Of a stretch of 64,000 bases of DNA, positions 1-8,540 are shown piece after piece. The DNA comes from Butyricicoccus pullicaecorum (GTDB lineage: Bacteria; Bacillota; Clostridia; Oscillospirales; Butyricicoccaceae): the NCBI GenBank assembly GCA_021531865.1, contig JAFBIW010000009.1, positions 51,275 through 115,274 of the forward strand, read 5' to 3'. The notes below the pieces were generated by a model that saw only the letters and a program-made list of their open reading frames with translations, was not told where the DNA came from and did not search any database. Each line of letters opens with the position of its first letter. Within the stretch, counting starts at the first letter, position 1. The position numbers and the translations under genes were made by a program.

Positions 1-698
1 GCGATGACGTAGCCCGCGGCCTTGGCGGCGGTCACGACGCGCTCAAGATGGGTCGAGACATGGTGCGCCGCTTCGATTTTTGCGTCGCAGTTGGCCGTGT
101 GGCCGATGACGTCGCCGTTGGCGAAGTTTGTGACGATGAAATCGTAGCCCTTTTCGATGCCGCCGATGACCGTGTCGGCCACCTCAGGCAGCTTGAGCGC
201 GGGCACCTGATCGAAGGGCACGCCCTTGGGCGACTGGATGCGCACGTCGTCCTCGCCCGGGAACGGCTCGTTGTAGCCGCCGTTGAAGAAGAAGGTGACA
301 TGGGCGAACTTTTCGGACTCCGCCGTGTGAAGCTGGGTCAGGCCGGCCTCGGAGACGACCTGCGCCAGCGGATGATCGACCTTGGCCGGGGCGAAGGCGA
401 TCGGCAGGCGGCCGGCGTACTTATCGTGATACATCGTGAGGATGGTGAAATCGAGATCGGAAAGGGGCTTGCGGTCGAAGCCCTGAAAGGTGGGATCGGT
501 GAAGGCATCGGTCAGCTCGATCTCACGCTCGCCGCGGCGGCAGCAGAAGATGACTGCGTCGCCATCCTTGACCTTGCCGTAGGGCACGCCGTTTTCGGTG
601 CGCGAGAGGGGCTCCATCGTGTAGTCGGCCTGCCCGTCGGCATAGGCCGCGCGGACGGCCTCGGCCAGCCGGTCACCGCCGTGAAGAAATTCTGCCAT
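1..698 (-). CDS. gpmI: 2,3-bisphosphoglycerate-independent phosphoglycerate mutase (partial, N-terminal part)
   Basis: Glycolytic enzyme interconverting 3- and 2-phosphoglycerate in the cytosol. About 232 codons are visible before the frame runs off the left edge. The translation carries features of the iPGM family's middle and C-terminal region: FNGGYNEPFPGEDDVRIQSP, KVDHPLAQVVSEAGLTQLHTAESEKFAHVT (shown here only in part: AESEKFAHVTFFFNGG) and the metal-site segment FANGDVIGHTAN. The start is ATG at 698, preceded by AAAGGAGG. Because the visible piece begins well inside the normal ~510-residue family alignment, the upstream part of the family may be missing or divergent; this cannot be settled here. 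It follows the HAD gene by 21 bp and should be cotranscribed with it. Confidence 0.85.
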   Translation of the reverse strand, partial: MAEFLHGGDRLAEAVRAAYADGQADYTMEPLSRTENGVPYGKVKDGDAVIFCCRRGEREIELTDAFTDPTFQGFDRKPLSDLDFTILTMYHDKYAGRLPIAFAPAKVDHPLAQVVSEAGLTQLHTAESEKFAHVTFFFNGGYNEPFPGEDDVRIQSPKGVPFDQVPALKLPEVADTVIGGIEKGYDFIVTNFANGDVIGHTANCDAKIEAAHHVSTHLERVVTAAKAAGYVI

Positions 699-719
699 GA
701 GATAGACCTCCTTTGTGCG

Positions 720-1487
720 TCAGATCGGGCGCATGGCGTCCGGGTTGAAGCAGGGCGCACCCGGGAACACGTCAAGCAGCTCGAGGAAATCGTAGACCAG
801 ACCGTCCGGCCGGTTGGCGTCCGAGACCGTCTTTAGCTGTTTTTCGAGCTTTTCGGGGTTGGTATAGATGACGTTCAGGCCGAAGCCCGCGGCTTTGGAG
901 CCGGTCACGTCGCGGTTGAAGTTGTCGCCGATATAGGCGCAGCGGGCCGGATCGACCTGAATCTGCTCGGCGCCCAGCAGGTAGATATCCGGGCTGGGCT
1001 TGCGGATGCGGCAGACAGCCGAGAGGACGACCGCATCGAAATACTGGGCCAGCCGGTCGGCAATCAGCCAGTCGGGCACCTCGCGCGTCGTGATGAGGTT
1101 GGAGATGATGCCCAGCTTGTAGCCGCGGCGGTGCAGCTCGGTGATGGTCTCGTAGCCGTGGCGCACCAGCAGGCGGAAGCCCTTGGACTGGCGGTACTGG
1201 AAGGAGAGGTCGACGGCGTTGAGGATGACCCGCTCGCGCGGGAAATCGTAGGCCATCCAGCGGGTCCACAGCTCGACCTCGGCGGTCTCGGCCATGTTGT
1301 CGAACGCCCACTTGCGGTAGACCTCGTACCGCTCATCCAGAATCCGGCCAAGCACCTCGGGATCGCCCGTCCAGCCCAGCATGACGGCGATCTTGCGCCG
1401 CGCGTCGGCCTCGTAGGCGGCGTCGCGGTGCAGAATGCGCAGCGTTTCGCCCAGATCGAAGAAGATCGCATCAAATTCCTGACTCAT
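720..1487 (-). CDS. HAD-superfamily (IA-like) hydrolase
   Basis: Cytosolic phosphatase-type protein of 255 residues. Motif I reads FFDLGETL near residue 10, with the nucleophile Asp present but the usual second Asp (DxD) replaced by Gly-Glu. The Lys of motif III lies in RKPSPDIYLLG and motif IV is YIGDNFNRDV. ATG at 1487 is preferred over a TTG two codons earlier because GGAG sits 9 bp upstream of the ATG. It heads an operon with gpmI from a consensus promoter. The substrate is unknown; loss of the second motif-I acid is seen in some HAD IA branches and could lower phosphatase activity. Confidence 0.8.
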   Translation of the reverse strand: MSQEFDAIFFDLGETLRILHRDAAYEADARRKIAVMLGWTGDPEVLGRILDERYEVYRKWAFDNMAETAEVELWTRWMAYDFPRERVILNAVDLSFQYRQSKGFRLLVRHGYETITELHRRGYKLGIISNLITTREVPDWLIADRLAQYFDAVVLSAVCRIRKPSPDIYLLGAEQIQVDPARCAYIGDNFNRDVTGSKAAGFGLNVIYTNPEKLEKQLKTVSDANRPDGLVYDFLELLDVFPGAPCFNPDAMRPI

Positions 1488-1588
1488 TGACAATCGCTCC
1501 TATCGGAAGGGCCGCATTGCCCGCCCGGCTGGGCAGACGGGACCCGAAAATCTTTGCAATATTTTACGTAAACGTTTTCGATGTTTAT

Positions 1589-1617
1589 ATTATATCGAAT
1601 TTGAAAAATGATGTCAA
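1589..1617 (-). promoter_or_regulatory. Sigma-A promoter for HAD-gpmI with cre-like operator
   Basis: On the minus strand: -35 TTGACA (1612-1617), a 17-bp spacer, -10 TATAAT (1589-1594). Just downstream, around 1566-1580, GAAAACGTTTACG resembles a LacI/CcpA-type cre half-palindrome and would sit at the start of the transcript. The promoter is seen directly; the operator is inference. Confidence 0.85.
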
Positions 1618-1645
1618 TCATGATTGGCAAAAAACGTTTTTTTGC

Positions 1646-1677
1646 ACAAAAAAGCGCGCATCTTTTTGGATGCGCGC
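1646..1677 (-). terminator. Intrinsic terminator of the CobW pair
   Basis: GCGCGCATC / GATGCGCGC stem with a T-run on the minus strand, directly after the stop at 1709. Confidence 0.8.
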
Positions 1678-1708
1678 GAAAGCGTTTGTGTCTGGTCGGA
1701 AGGGATGT

Positions 1709-2656
1709 TTAGTTGAAGTAAACGATCTCCTCCTGCGGCTTTTGTGCCGGTTCGACGGACTGACAGTAGAGGATGGGGCCGTCGCCGCGGTAGTGTGCGT
1801 TGGACTCGATGTGGATTTTCGCGGTGACCGTGACCCACGATTTGTCGGCGATCCTGGAGGTATCCGCGCCCCGGCAGATGAAGCCGACGAAGGTCACGTC
1901 CTCGGCGCAGCAGACCATCGCGAAGCGGCCGGGGACGAACTCGCCCTTGGGCAGCTTGGGCGCTTTGTAGGCCATGCCCTTGAAGCGGACGGTCTTGCCC
2001 TCGTATTTTTCGGGCGAGCCGGTCGCGTCGACGTACCACAGGCCGAAGTCCTCGTCCGAAATGTCGATGACCGGCGCGTCGAGGTCGAAGGGCATCTGCA
2101 TGTTGTCGCGGTAGTCCTCTGAGCCGCCGTTGACGTCGTCGAGGAAGATGGTCGCGCGTGGGTTCATCGCGCGGATGTTGCGCTTGTGCAGCATGTCCTT
2201 GAGCGCGTCGGTGCAGCGGTTGAAGACGACGAGGTCGGCCGTTGTGATGTGCTCGAACATGCGCGGGCCGATGTTGTTCGAATACAGCTCAAAGGTCTCG
2301 GCGTTGACGGTCGCGACCACCTGATAGAGCGGCCACTCGGGCGGGAGCTTGGTCTCGATGAAGGCATTCAGCTCCCACATGCCGTTGAACTCGATGAGGA
2401 TGCGGTCGGGCTTGAACCTGCGCGCCTGCTCGCGGAAGAAGGAGAGGGTCAGATCGGACTCGTCCTCGATATAGACGACCTCGGTGCGTGCGTCGTGCAG
2501 GAGCTGGGGCTTGTATTCCTCGATGCCCTCCTCGCAGACGAAGAGCAGGCTGCGCTCGTCCTCGGTAAAGTTGGGATCGGCGAGAATTTCCTGAATAAAG
2601 GTGGTTTTTCCGCTCTCCAGAAAGCCGTTAAACAGATATACCGGAATTTCCTGCAT
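1709..2656 (-). CDS. CobW/COG0523-type GTPase fused to a YcgQ/TIGR03943-like C-terminal domain
   Basis: 315-residue cytosolic protein. The N-terminal ~210 residues are a CobW-like P-loop GTPase with Walker A FNGFLESGKTTF (residues 9-20) and downstream DRILIEFNGMWEL. The last ~100 residues (VRFKGMAYKAPKLPKGEF, RFAMVCCAEDVTFVGFICRG, WVTVTAKI) resemble the C-terminal domain of the YcgQ/DUF1980 family, which normally sits behind a membrane anchor and partners with a YcgR-type permease. No such permease is nearby. It lacks the CxCC metal motif of its upstream neighbour, whose stop is 3 bp from this start, so the two are cotranscribed. The GTPase call is firm; the fusion assignment comes from remembered family motifs. 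Confidence 0.75.
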   Translation of the reverse strand: MQEIPVYLFNGFLESGKTTFIQEILADPNFTEDERSLLFVCEEGIEEYKPQLLHDARTEVVYIEDESDLTLSFFREQARRFKPDRILIEFNGMWELNAFIETKLPPEWPLYQVVATVNAETFELYSNNIGPRMFEHITTADLVVFNRCTDALKDMLHKRNIRAMNPRATIFLDDVNGGSEDYRDNMQMPFDLDAPVIDISDEDFGLWYVDATGSPEKYEGKTVRFKGMAYKAPKLPKGEFVPGRFAMVCCAEDVTFVGFICRGADTSRIADKSWVTVTAKIHIESNAHYRGDGPILYCQSVEPAQKPQEEIVYFN

Positions 2657-2659
2657 GGC

Positions 2660-3787
2660 TCACACCCCAAACAGGTCTTCGATGCGGTCGGTGTCCAGAT
2701 CGGCGCCGATGACGCACAGACGGCCGGTGTAGTCGGCCGGGCCGCGGCGGATCTCGGACTGACCGGGTACGAAGTCGAAGTGAATCCATTCGCCCTCGAC
2801 GGCGGGTACGATGCCCTTGGCGCGCAGCACAGTGCCCAGCGAGATGTCGCCCAGCGCGGTCAGGATGGAAGCGATCTCGTCCTCGGTGAACTTGCGGGTG
2901 GTCTCGTGGCCCCAGCTCTGGAAGACCTCGTCGGCATGATGGTGATGATGATGCTCGTGTTCGTGGTCGTGCGCATGGTCGTGGTCGTGGCAGCCGCAGG
3001 TGCAGTGCTCGCCGTGCTCATGCTCGTGCTCATGCTCGTGCTCATGGTCATGATGGTGTTCATGCTCGTGCTCATGGTCATGATCGTGGTCATGATGGTG
3101 TTCATGTTCATGCTCATGTTCGTGCTCGTGCTCACGCGCGTGCGCTTCGGCCTCGGCGACAATCTCGTCCAGCATATCGGCGGCCAGCGAGTGGCTGTCC
3201 TCCATGACGGAGAGAAGCTGTGCGCCGGTCAGCTCATCCCACGGGGTGGTGACGATGCGGGCGCTCGGGTTGTGCTGGCGCAGCAGGTCAACGACCTGCG
3301 CCAGACGGTCTTCCTTGACGAACTGGGTGCGGGAGAGCAGGATCGCGCCCGCGCTCTCGATCTGGTTGAGGAAGAACTCGCCGAAGTTCTTGGTATACAT
3401 CTTGGCCTTCTGCGCGTCCGCGACGGTGACGAAGCTGTTGAGGGAGACCGGCTCGTGCGCGGCGACGCGCTGGACGGCGGCGATGACGTCGGACAGCTTG
3501 CCCACGCCCGAGGGCTCAATCAGGATGCGGTCGGGGTGATAGGTCTCGATGACCTCACGCAGCGCCTTGCCGAAGTCGCCAACCAGCGTGCAGCAGATGC
3601 AGCCCGAGTTCATCTCGGTGATCTGCACGCCGGCGTCCTTGAGGAAGCCGCCGTCGATGCCGATTTCGCCGAATTCGTTCTCGATCAGGACGACCTGCTC
3701 GCCCTTGAGCGCGTCGGCCAGCAGGCGCTTGATGAGGGTCGTCTTGCCCGCGCCCAGAAAGCCGGAAATAATGTCGATCTTAGTCAT
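2660..3787 (-). CDS. COG0523 (CobW/ZNG1-like) metallochaperone GTPase with long His/Glu-rich metal-binding tract
   Basis: 375-residue GTPase of the family that delivers zinc or other metals to client proteins. Walker A GFLGAGKTT is at residues 9-17, the family metal motif CICC at 63-66, and SKD/guanine-site segments follow. Residues ~217-291 are a low-complexity run of His alternating with Glu or Asp, broken by a CTCGC cluster, giving one of the largest metal-binding inserts I would expect in this family. A CobW C-terminal domain closes the protein (GTVLRAKGIV, WIHFDFVPG). ATG at 3787 has AAAGGATCG upstream. I see no Zur box. Metal storage or scavenging under limitation is the likely role; zinc rather than cobalt or nickel is inference. 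Confidence 0.88.
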   Translation of the reverse strand: MTKIDIISGFLGAGKTTLIKRLLADALKGEQVVLIENEFGEIGIDGGFLKDAGVQITEMNSGCICCTLVGDFGKALREVIETYHPDRILIEPSGVGKLSDVIAAVQRVAAHEPVSLNSFVTVADAQKAKMYTKNFGEFFLNQIESAGAILLSRTQFVKEDRLAQVVDLLRQHNPSARIVTTPWDELTGAQLLSVMEDSHSLAADMLDEIVAEAEAHAREHEHEHEHEHEHHHDHDHDHEHEHEHHHDHEHEHEHEHEHGEHCTCGCHDHDHAHDHEHEHHHHHHADEVFQSWGHETTRKFTEDEIASILTALGDISLGTVLRAKGIVPAVEGEWIHFDFVPGQSEIRRGPADYTGRLCVIGADLDTDRIEDLFGV

Positions 3788-3884
3788 GTTGATTCGATCC
3801 TTTCCAGAAGTTTACTCTATCTTTCATCATACCCCGAAAATGCAAAAAAATAAAGCGGTAAATTGTTAAGAAAGGTCGCAGAGA

Positions 3885-3923
3885 TCAAAAAAAACACGCT
3901 GCGGCCTTGCGGTCGCAGCGTGT
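3885..3923 (-). terminator. Intrinsic terminator of the D-amino-acid aminotransferase gene
   Basis: ACACGCTGCG / CGCAGCGTGT stem followed by eight T on the minus strand, 22 bp past the stop at 3945. Confidence 0.85.
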
Positions 3924-3944
3924 GTGCGTCTGGTTTGCAGGTTC

Positions 3945-4790
3945 TCAGCCCTGTACGTCCTGCGCGTAATAGGCGGTGTAGGCGTCCTGCAGGGTTTTGA
4001 GGTTCTTGGGGTCGCGGCCGCCGATCGGCGCGCCGTCCAGCTCGGTCGCCTGAATGCACAGGCCGCCCGAGGAGCTGACGATGACCTCGTCCGCATTCCG
4101 CAGCTCGTCCATTGTGAAGGGCGCCTCGCGGGTCGGGATGCCGTTCTGCTCGGCCAGCATCAGCAGGTGCTTGAGCGTGATGCCGGGCAGGATCAGGTTG
4201 TCGCGCGGGGGCGTGCAGAGGACGCCGTCCTTCAGCATCAGGATGTTGCTGTGGGCGCACTCGGTGACGCGCTCGCCGCGGTGGAAGACGGTCTCCTGAC
4301 ATTCGGCTTCGATGCAGCGCTGATAAGCGATGACGCTCGGGATGAGGTTGAGCGTCTTGATGTTGCAGTGCAGGAAGCGGGTATCCTCCATCGAGATGAG
4401 CTTGAAGGTCTGGGTCATCGGGATCAGCTCACAGGGTACGGTGAAGATCATCAGGTTGGGCTTGACTTCCTTGGGCGGGAAGCTGTGGTCGCGGAAGTAG
4501 GTGCCGCGGGAGCACTGCCAGTAGAGCATACCGTGGTCGCACTCGTTGGCGTCGATGCACTGCTGGAGGGCAGCGGTCAGCTCCTCGCGGGACAGCTCGA
4601 ACGGAATCTCGAGCAGGCGGCAGCTATTGTAGAAGCGGTCGAGATGATCCTTGGCGGCGAAGATGCGGTTGTTCGCGAAGGTGGTCGCGTCGTAGCAGCC
4701 GTCGCCGAAGTAGACCGCACGGTCGAGCATCGGGATCTTCATTTCCTCGAGCGGGCCGAGCTCGCCGTTGTAATAACCGACATATTTCAT
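3945..4790 (-). CDS. dat: D-amino-acid aminotransferase (class IV PLP fold)
   Basis: 281 residues, the usual length for D-alanine/D-amino-acid transaminases, which exchange amino groups between D-amino acids and 2-oxoacids. YFGDGCYDAT (27-36) matches the substrate-loop motif. Lys145 (CNIKTLNL) is the Schiff-base lysine and Glu177 (RVTE) the cofactor-contacting glutamate, at the same positions as in the Bacillus enzyme. Thr/Ser phosphate-binding residues follow in VSSSGG. ATG at 4790 is preceded by GAGGAGAG. It follows the YkvI-like carrier gene by 30 bp, suggesting import and transamination of a common substrate. A branched-chain aminotransferase or aminodeoxychorismate lyase is the main alternative, less likely given the motif agreement. 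Confidence 0.82.
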   Translation of the reverse strand: MKYVGYYNGELGPLEEMKIPMLDRAVYFGDGCYDATTFANNRIFAAKDHLDRFYNSCRLLEIPFELSREELTAALQQCIDANECDHGMLYWQCSRGTYFRDHSFPPKEVKPNLMIFTVPCELIPMTQTFKLISMEDTRFLHCNIKTLNLIPSVIAYQRCIEAECQETVFHRGERVTECAHSNILMLKDGVLCTPPRDNLILPGITLKHLLMLAEQNGIPTREAPFTMDELRNADEVIVSSSGGLCIQATELDGAPIGGRDPKNLKTLQDAYTAYYAQDVQG

Positions 4791-4820
4791 GGTTTTTTCT
4801 CTCCTCAGAACATAAAAAGG

Positions 4821-5960
4821 TTAATCCTTGTGGCGGATGATCTTGTAGCCGCCGACCAGCAGGGTGGGCAGCAGGTAGAACAGGATGAAGCCGTAGGACA
4901 GGTAGGTGTAGCCCTGTTCGATCAGGGTGACGACGCCGATGCGGGAGAGCAGCAGCGCCGCGATCAGGGTGATGACGGTGATGATGCCGCGCTTGCTGTC
5001 GCTCAGGCGGGCCTGGCCGCGCTCGGTCAGGGCGACGTCAAAGCGGTCGATGATCATGTGGATGCAGCCGGTGGCTGTTTCAACCAGCGTCCAGCCCATG
5101 ACGATGCTGAACAGAACGACGAGCCAGGTGCCGCCGTTGATCGAGGTGATCATCGAGAGCCAGGGCGTGGGTACGTCCGCGCCGACGATGGTCGGATCGC
5201 CGTAGAAGCACATCATGGCGAAGTAGGACAGGAACCACGGAATGACCATCAGCAGACCGGCGATCAGGCCCGAAATCAGGGTCTCGCGGCGCTTGGTCTG
5301 GCGGGTCAGGGAGAACATGCCCATCGGGATCGAGTTGATGTTGTAGGCGACATAGAGGATGCCCGTCCAGATGCAGAGCATGACGGTGACCTTGCCGTCG
5401 TAGGCGCTGGTGTCCATCGTGGCAAAGACCTCGCCGATGTGGCTGCCGCGCTTGACCAGCACGAGAATGGTGAACAGGATGTAGCCGCCGTACAGCAGAA
5501 TGGTGCCGATCGACTCGAACTTCTCAATGAAGGCCGAGCCCTTGAAGTTCAGCAGGCCGCACAGCAGGACGATGACGACCGAGCCGAGGAAGTTCGGCAA
5601 TCCGGCCTGTTCAAAGATGCTGCCGGTGGCGGCGGCCATGACGGCGATCAGCAGGATGGCAATGAGGATAGTCAGGATGTCCATAACCGGCCAGAGCGGC
5701 CCGATGACCTGCTTGATGTAGTTTTTGTAATCGTAGACCTTATAGATGCGGCAGATCTCGAAGGTCAGGAAGGCGAAGAGCGCGAAGCCGATGCCGATCG
5801 TCAGACCGGCGATCCAGCCCATTGCGCCGAATTTCGCGCCGTAGGAGTAAATCTCGCGGCCGGTCGCGTAGCCGCCGCCGATCAGGACGGACTGCAGCAG
5901 AACGCCGGGCAGGATGTAGCGCGCGTAGGTGCCTTCATAGAATTTTTTGAATTTGCTCAT
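4821..5960 (-). CDS. YkvI-family membrane carrier
   Basis: 379-residue polytopic protein with about ten hydrophobic segments, resembling the YkvI branch of the APC/LeuT-fold superfamily. Its N-terminal GGGYATGREI stretch is typical of the unwound first helix that binds substrate and ion. The likely role is sodium-coupled uptake of an amino acid or related compound; the substrate is unknown. The ATG at 5960 is chosen because GAGGGGG lies 7 bp upstream, whereas the upstream in-frame ATG at 6023 would sit over the promoter. It is the first gene of a two-gene operon with dat and is divergent from the LysR gene. Confidence 0.75.
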   Translation of the reverse strand: MSKFKKFYEGTYARYILPGVLLQSVLIGGGYATGREIYSYGAKFGAMGWIAGLTIGIGFALFAFLTFEICRIYKVYDYKNYIKQVIGPLWPVMDILTILIAILLIAVMAAATGSIFEQAGLPNFLGSVVIVLLCGLLNFKGSAFIEKFESIGTILLYGGYILFTILVLVKRGSHIGEVFATMDTSAYDGKVTVMLCIWTGILYVAYNINSIPMGMFSLTRQTKRRETLISGLIAGLLMVIPWFLSYFAMMCFYGDPTIVGADVPTPWLSMITSINGGTWLVVLFSIVMGWTLVETATGCIHMIIDRFDVALTERGQARLSDSKRGIITVITLIAALLLSRIGVVTLIEQGYTYLSYGFILFYLLPTLLVGGYKIIRHKD

Positions 5961-5993
5961 AATATCCCCCTCACTTGGTAGCTTGCAAAAACC

Positions 5994-6045
5994 ATTATAT
6001 CTTAATTTGGAAGGGGTTGCCAATTAAAAATAAAGATTTTATAAT
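5994..6045. promoter_or_regulatory. Overlapping divergent promoters with LysR-type box
   Basis: Plus strand (LysR gene): -35 TTGCCA 6017-6022, 17 bp, -10 TATAAT 6040-6045. Minus strand (ykvI-like): -35 TTGGCA 6018-6023, 18 bp, -10 TATAAT 5994-5999. The two -35 boxes share five bases. An interrupted palindrome TTGG-N9-CCAA (6007-6023) covers them, as expected for a LysR regulator acting on itself and its divergent target. Confidence 0.8.
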
Positions 6046-6084
6046 AGAGAAAAGCTATGAAACGAATGACGGGAGGAAGCGGTC

Positions 6085-6996
6085 ATGAATTTACGGCAGC
6101 TCGAATATTTCGTCGCGGCGGCGGAAACCCTGAACTTCACCCGCGCCGCGCAGAAGTGCTTCATCACGCAGGCGACGATGACCGTGCAGATCAAGGCGCT
6201 CGAGGAGCAGGTGGGCGTTGCGCTCTTTCTGCGGGACAAGCACCATGTCTCCCTGACCCCAGCGGGAAAGGTGTACTTAAATGAAGCGCGCACCCTCCTG
6301 CTCCGGGCGGAGGAGGCCAAGAAGCTGGCGCGCACGGCGGCGGCGGGCATCTCGGGCACGATCACGATCGGCTTCATCCGGGGCTATGAGCAGAGCCTGT
6401 TTTCCGAGACCCTGCGCGGCTTCCACGAGGCCTATCCGAATATTTCGATCGAGCTGATCCGGGAGAACATGAGCCGCCTGTACGGCCTGCTCGAGGACGG
6501 GGCGTGCGACGCGGCCTTCAACCTGTCGCCCTATATACAGACCTACCCGGCGCTCAGCCACCGGCGGCTCAAGTCCTATCCGATGATGGCCGTATTGTAT
6601 CCGGGTCACCCGCTGGCCGGGCGCAAGAAGCTGACCTACCGCGACCTTTCGGGTGAGGATTTTATCATCATGCAGCCCAAGGGACGGCCGAACGACGAGG
6701 CCGAGGAGGTCATGCTCTGCTACAACCGGGGCGGCTTCGTGCCCAACATCATCGGCCGCGAAAAAGAGGTGCAGAACATTCTGCTTATGGTCTCGGCGGC
6801 CTTCGGCATCGCGATCCTGCCCGAATACGCCGTGCGCTACTTCCACGGCACCAAGAATCTGCGCATCGTCCCGCTGTTCCGGCAGGACGGCGCGCCCGAG
6901 GTCATGGATTTCGAGGTGAGCTGGGCGGCGGATAACCACAACCCGGCCGTCGAGCGCCTGCTCGAGTGGATCCGGGTGCACGAGATCACCGAATAA
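6085..6996 (+). CDS. LysR-family transcriptional regulator
   Basis: 303 residues, standard length. The N-terminal winged helix (MNLRQLEYFVAAAETLNFTR, then QATMTVQIKALEEQVG) is followed by an effector domain starting near residue 90 (GTITIGFIRGYEQSLF). ATG at 6085 has GGGAGG upstream. Divergent from the YkvI-like/dat operon, with a shared palindrome between the promoters, so it probably controls amino-acid uptake and transamination. The effector is unknown; a substrate or product of that operon is the obvious candidate. Confidence 0.9.
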   Translation: MNLRQLEYFVAAAETLNFTRAAQKCFITQATMTVQIKALEEQVGVALFLRDKHHVSLTPAGKVYLNEARTLLLRAEEAKKLARTAAAGISGTITIGFIRGYEQSLFSETLRGFHEAYPNISIELIRENMSRLYGLLEDGACDAAFNLSPYIQTYPALSHRRLKSYPMMAVLYPGHPLAGRKKLTYRDLSGEDFIIMQPKGRPNDEAEEVMLCYNRGGFVPNIIGREKEVQNILLMVSAAFGIAILPEYAVRYFHGTKNLRIVPLFRQDGAPEVMDFEVSWAADNHNPAVERLLEWIRVHEITE

Positions 6997-7000
6997 GGCA

Positions 7001-7036
7001 AAAAAAGCCCCGGACGCTGTTGCGTCCGGGGCTTTT
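7001..7036. terminator. Bidirectional intrinsic terminator
   Basis: AGCCCCGGACGC / GCGTCCGGGGCT stem flanked by A-run and T-run, between converging lysR and NSS transporter genes. Confidence 0.88.
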
Positions 7037-7056
7037 GGGTTGAGATGGTTGGAAAC

Positions 7057-8457
7057 TCAGCCGATGCCGCCCAGCATCGCGCCCGCGATCAGAGCGACCA
7101 GCGCGGCGATACAGAAGACGTACTTGCCGAGGGGATAGAACCATTTGCCGATTTTCCTGTCTGCGCCCTCGTTGACCGCATCCAGCGCGGTCTCCTTCTT
7201 GAGCACCCAGAAGAACATGATGCCGGCGAGCAGCGCACCCAGCGGGCAGATGTAGATCGAAACGACGTCCATCCACTGAGAGGTCCAGGGCTGAATGACG
7301 ATCGAAACGACCGCGCCGATGATGCCGATGGTGGCGACGGCCGGGATGCGGCCCAGATGGAGCTTCTCCTGCAGGAAGGCAACGGGCGCTTCGTACAGGT
7401 TAACGATCGAGGACACGCCTGCGAACAGAACGCAGATGAAGAAGATCATGCCGACGATGCGGCCGCCCGCCATGCCGTTGAAGACATTGACGAGGTAGAC
7501 GAACATCAGGCCGGGGCCGCCGGCCTCGGGCGAAGCGCCGCCTGCCGCCATGGCGGGCAGGATGACGAACGCAGCCAGCAGAGCAGCGAGGGTGTCAAAC
7601 AGGGCGACGTTGCGCGCCGAGCTGGGGATGCTCTCCGACTTGGACAGGTAAGAACCGTAAATGACCGAGCCGTTGCCCGCGATGGACAGGGAGAAGAACG
7701 CCTGACCGAATGCGAAGATCCAGACCTGCGGATCGAGCAGACCGGCGGGCTTCAAGGTCAGAATGTACTTGTAGCCGTCGGAAGCGCCGGGCAGGGTGAA
7801 GATGTAGATGCTGAGTGCGACGAAGAGGAAGAACAGCAGGGGCATCATGACCTTGTTGGCCTTTTCAATGCCGCCCGCGACGCCCATCGCCATGATGATC
7901 AGGGAGACGACCAGACCGATGAGCTGCCAGACGCCGTTGCCGATGCCGAAGAAGCTGCTCGAGGCCATCATGCCGACCGCCTCGCCCAGCGTCTGCGCCT
8001 CAGGCGCGGTCGCGCCGAACGCGCCGCCGATGCTGCCCATGTCGGTACCCAGCGCGTACAGACCGCCCGAGATGCCCATGAAGCAGTACTTGAAGATCCA
8101 GCCCAGAACGACGGTGTAGCCGATCGCGAGCATCATCGAGCCGATGATCGGGATCGCGCCGATGCCCTGACCGAGGGTCTTGCTGCCGGTGCGCTCCTCG
8201 GTGCACTTGCCGAACGCGCCGACCGGGCCGGCAGCCGCCCAGCGGCCGAGCGCGAACTCCTCAATGACGCCGGATGCGCCGATCAGAACGACGAAGATAA
8301 AGTACGGGATCAGGAAGGTCAGGCCGCCGAACTTGGAGACCATGATCGGGAAGCGCCAGATGTTGCCCATGCCGACTGCCGAGCCGATACAGGCCAGAAT
8401 AAAGCCCCATTTGGATGTCCACGCTTCGCGCGCGGGTGCAGGTGTGTTCTTTGCCAT
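7057..8457 (-). CDS. Sodium-dependent transporter, NSS/SNF family (copy 1)
   Basis: 466-residue LeuT-fold symporter expected in the cytoplasmic membrane with about eleven or twelve helices. WTSKWGFILACIGSAVGMGN is the conserved first helix containing the sodium and substrate site, followed by IWRFP. NSS relatives in bacteria import tryptophan, tyrosine and other hydrophobic amino acids. ATG at 8457 has AAGGAG 12 bp upstream; the in-frame ATG further up (8595) lies inside the preceding gene. It is last in the series aminotransferase, hydroxyacid dehydrogenase, AEC permease, NSS. The window's right end holds a second copy with an identical protein over the shared 437+ residues. Confidence 0.9.
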   Translation of the reverse strand: MAKNTPAPAREAWTSKWGFILACIGSAVGMGNIWRFPIMVSKFGGLTFLIPYFIFVVLIGASGVIEEFALGRWAAAGPVGAFGKCTEERTGSKTLGQGIGAIPIIGSMMLAIGYTVVLGWIFKYCFMGISGGLYALGTDMGSIGGAFGATAPEAQTLGEAVGMMASSSFFGIGNGVWQLIGLVVSLIIMAMGVAGGIEKANKVMMPLLFFLFVALSIYIFTLPGASDGYKYILTLKPAGLLDPQVWIFAFGQAFFSLSIAGNGSVIYGSYLSKSESIPSSARNVALFDTLAALLAAFVILPAMAAGGASPEAGGPGLMFVYLVNVFNGMAGGRIVGMIFFICVLFAGVSSIVNLYEAPVAFLQEKLHLGRIPAVATIGIIGAVVSIVIQPWTSQWMDVVSIYICPLGALLAGIMFFWVLKKETALDAVNEGADRKIGKWFYPLGKYVFCIAALVALIAGAMLGGIG

Positions 8458-8540
8458 TTGAATAACTCCTTCAAAAATAACCGTGGTGGATGACTGCCGC
8501 AGGCGTTCTTGCCTGTGGGGATTGGACATTGGGAATGTAC

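Noticed and set aside
2930..3140. Short tandem DNA repeats resembling a CRISPR array or microsatellite
   Set aside because: The repeats are the coding sequence of the His/Glu tract of the CobW protein; unit length is too short and irregular for CRISPR.
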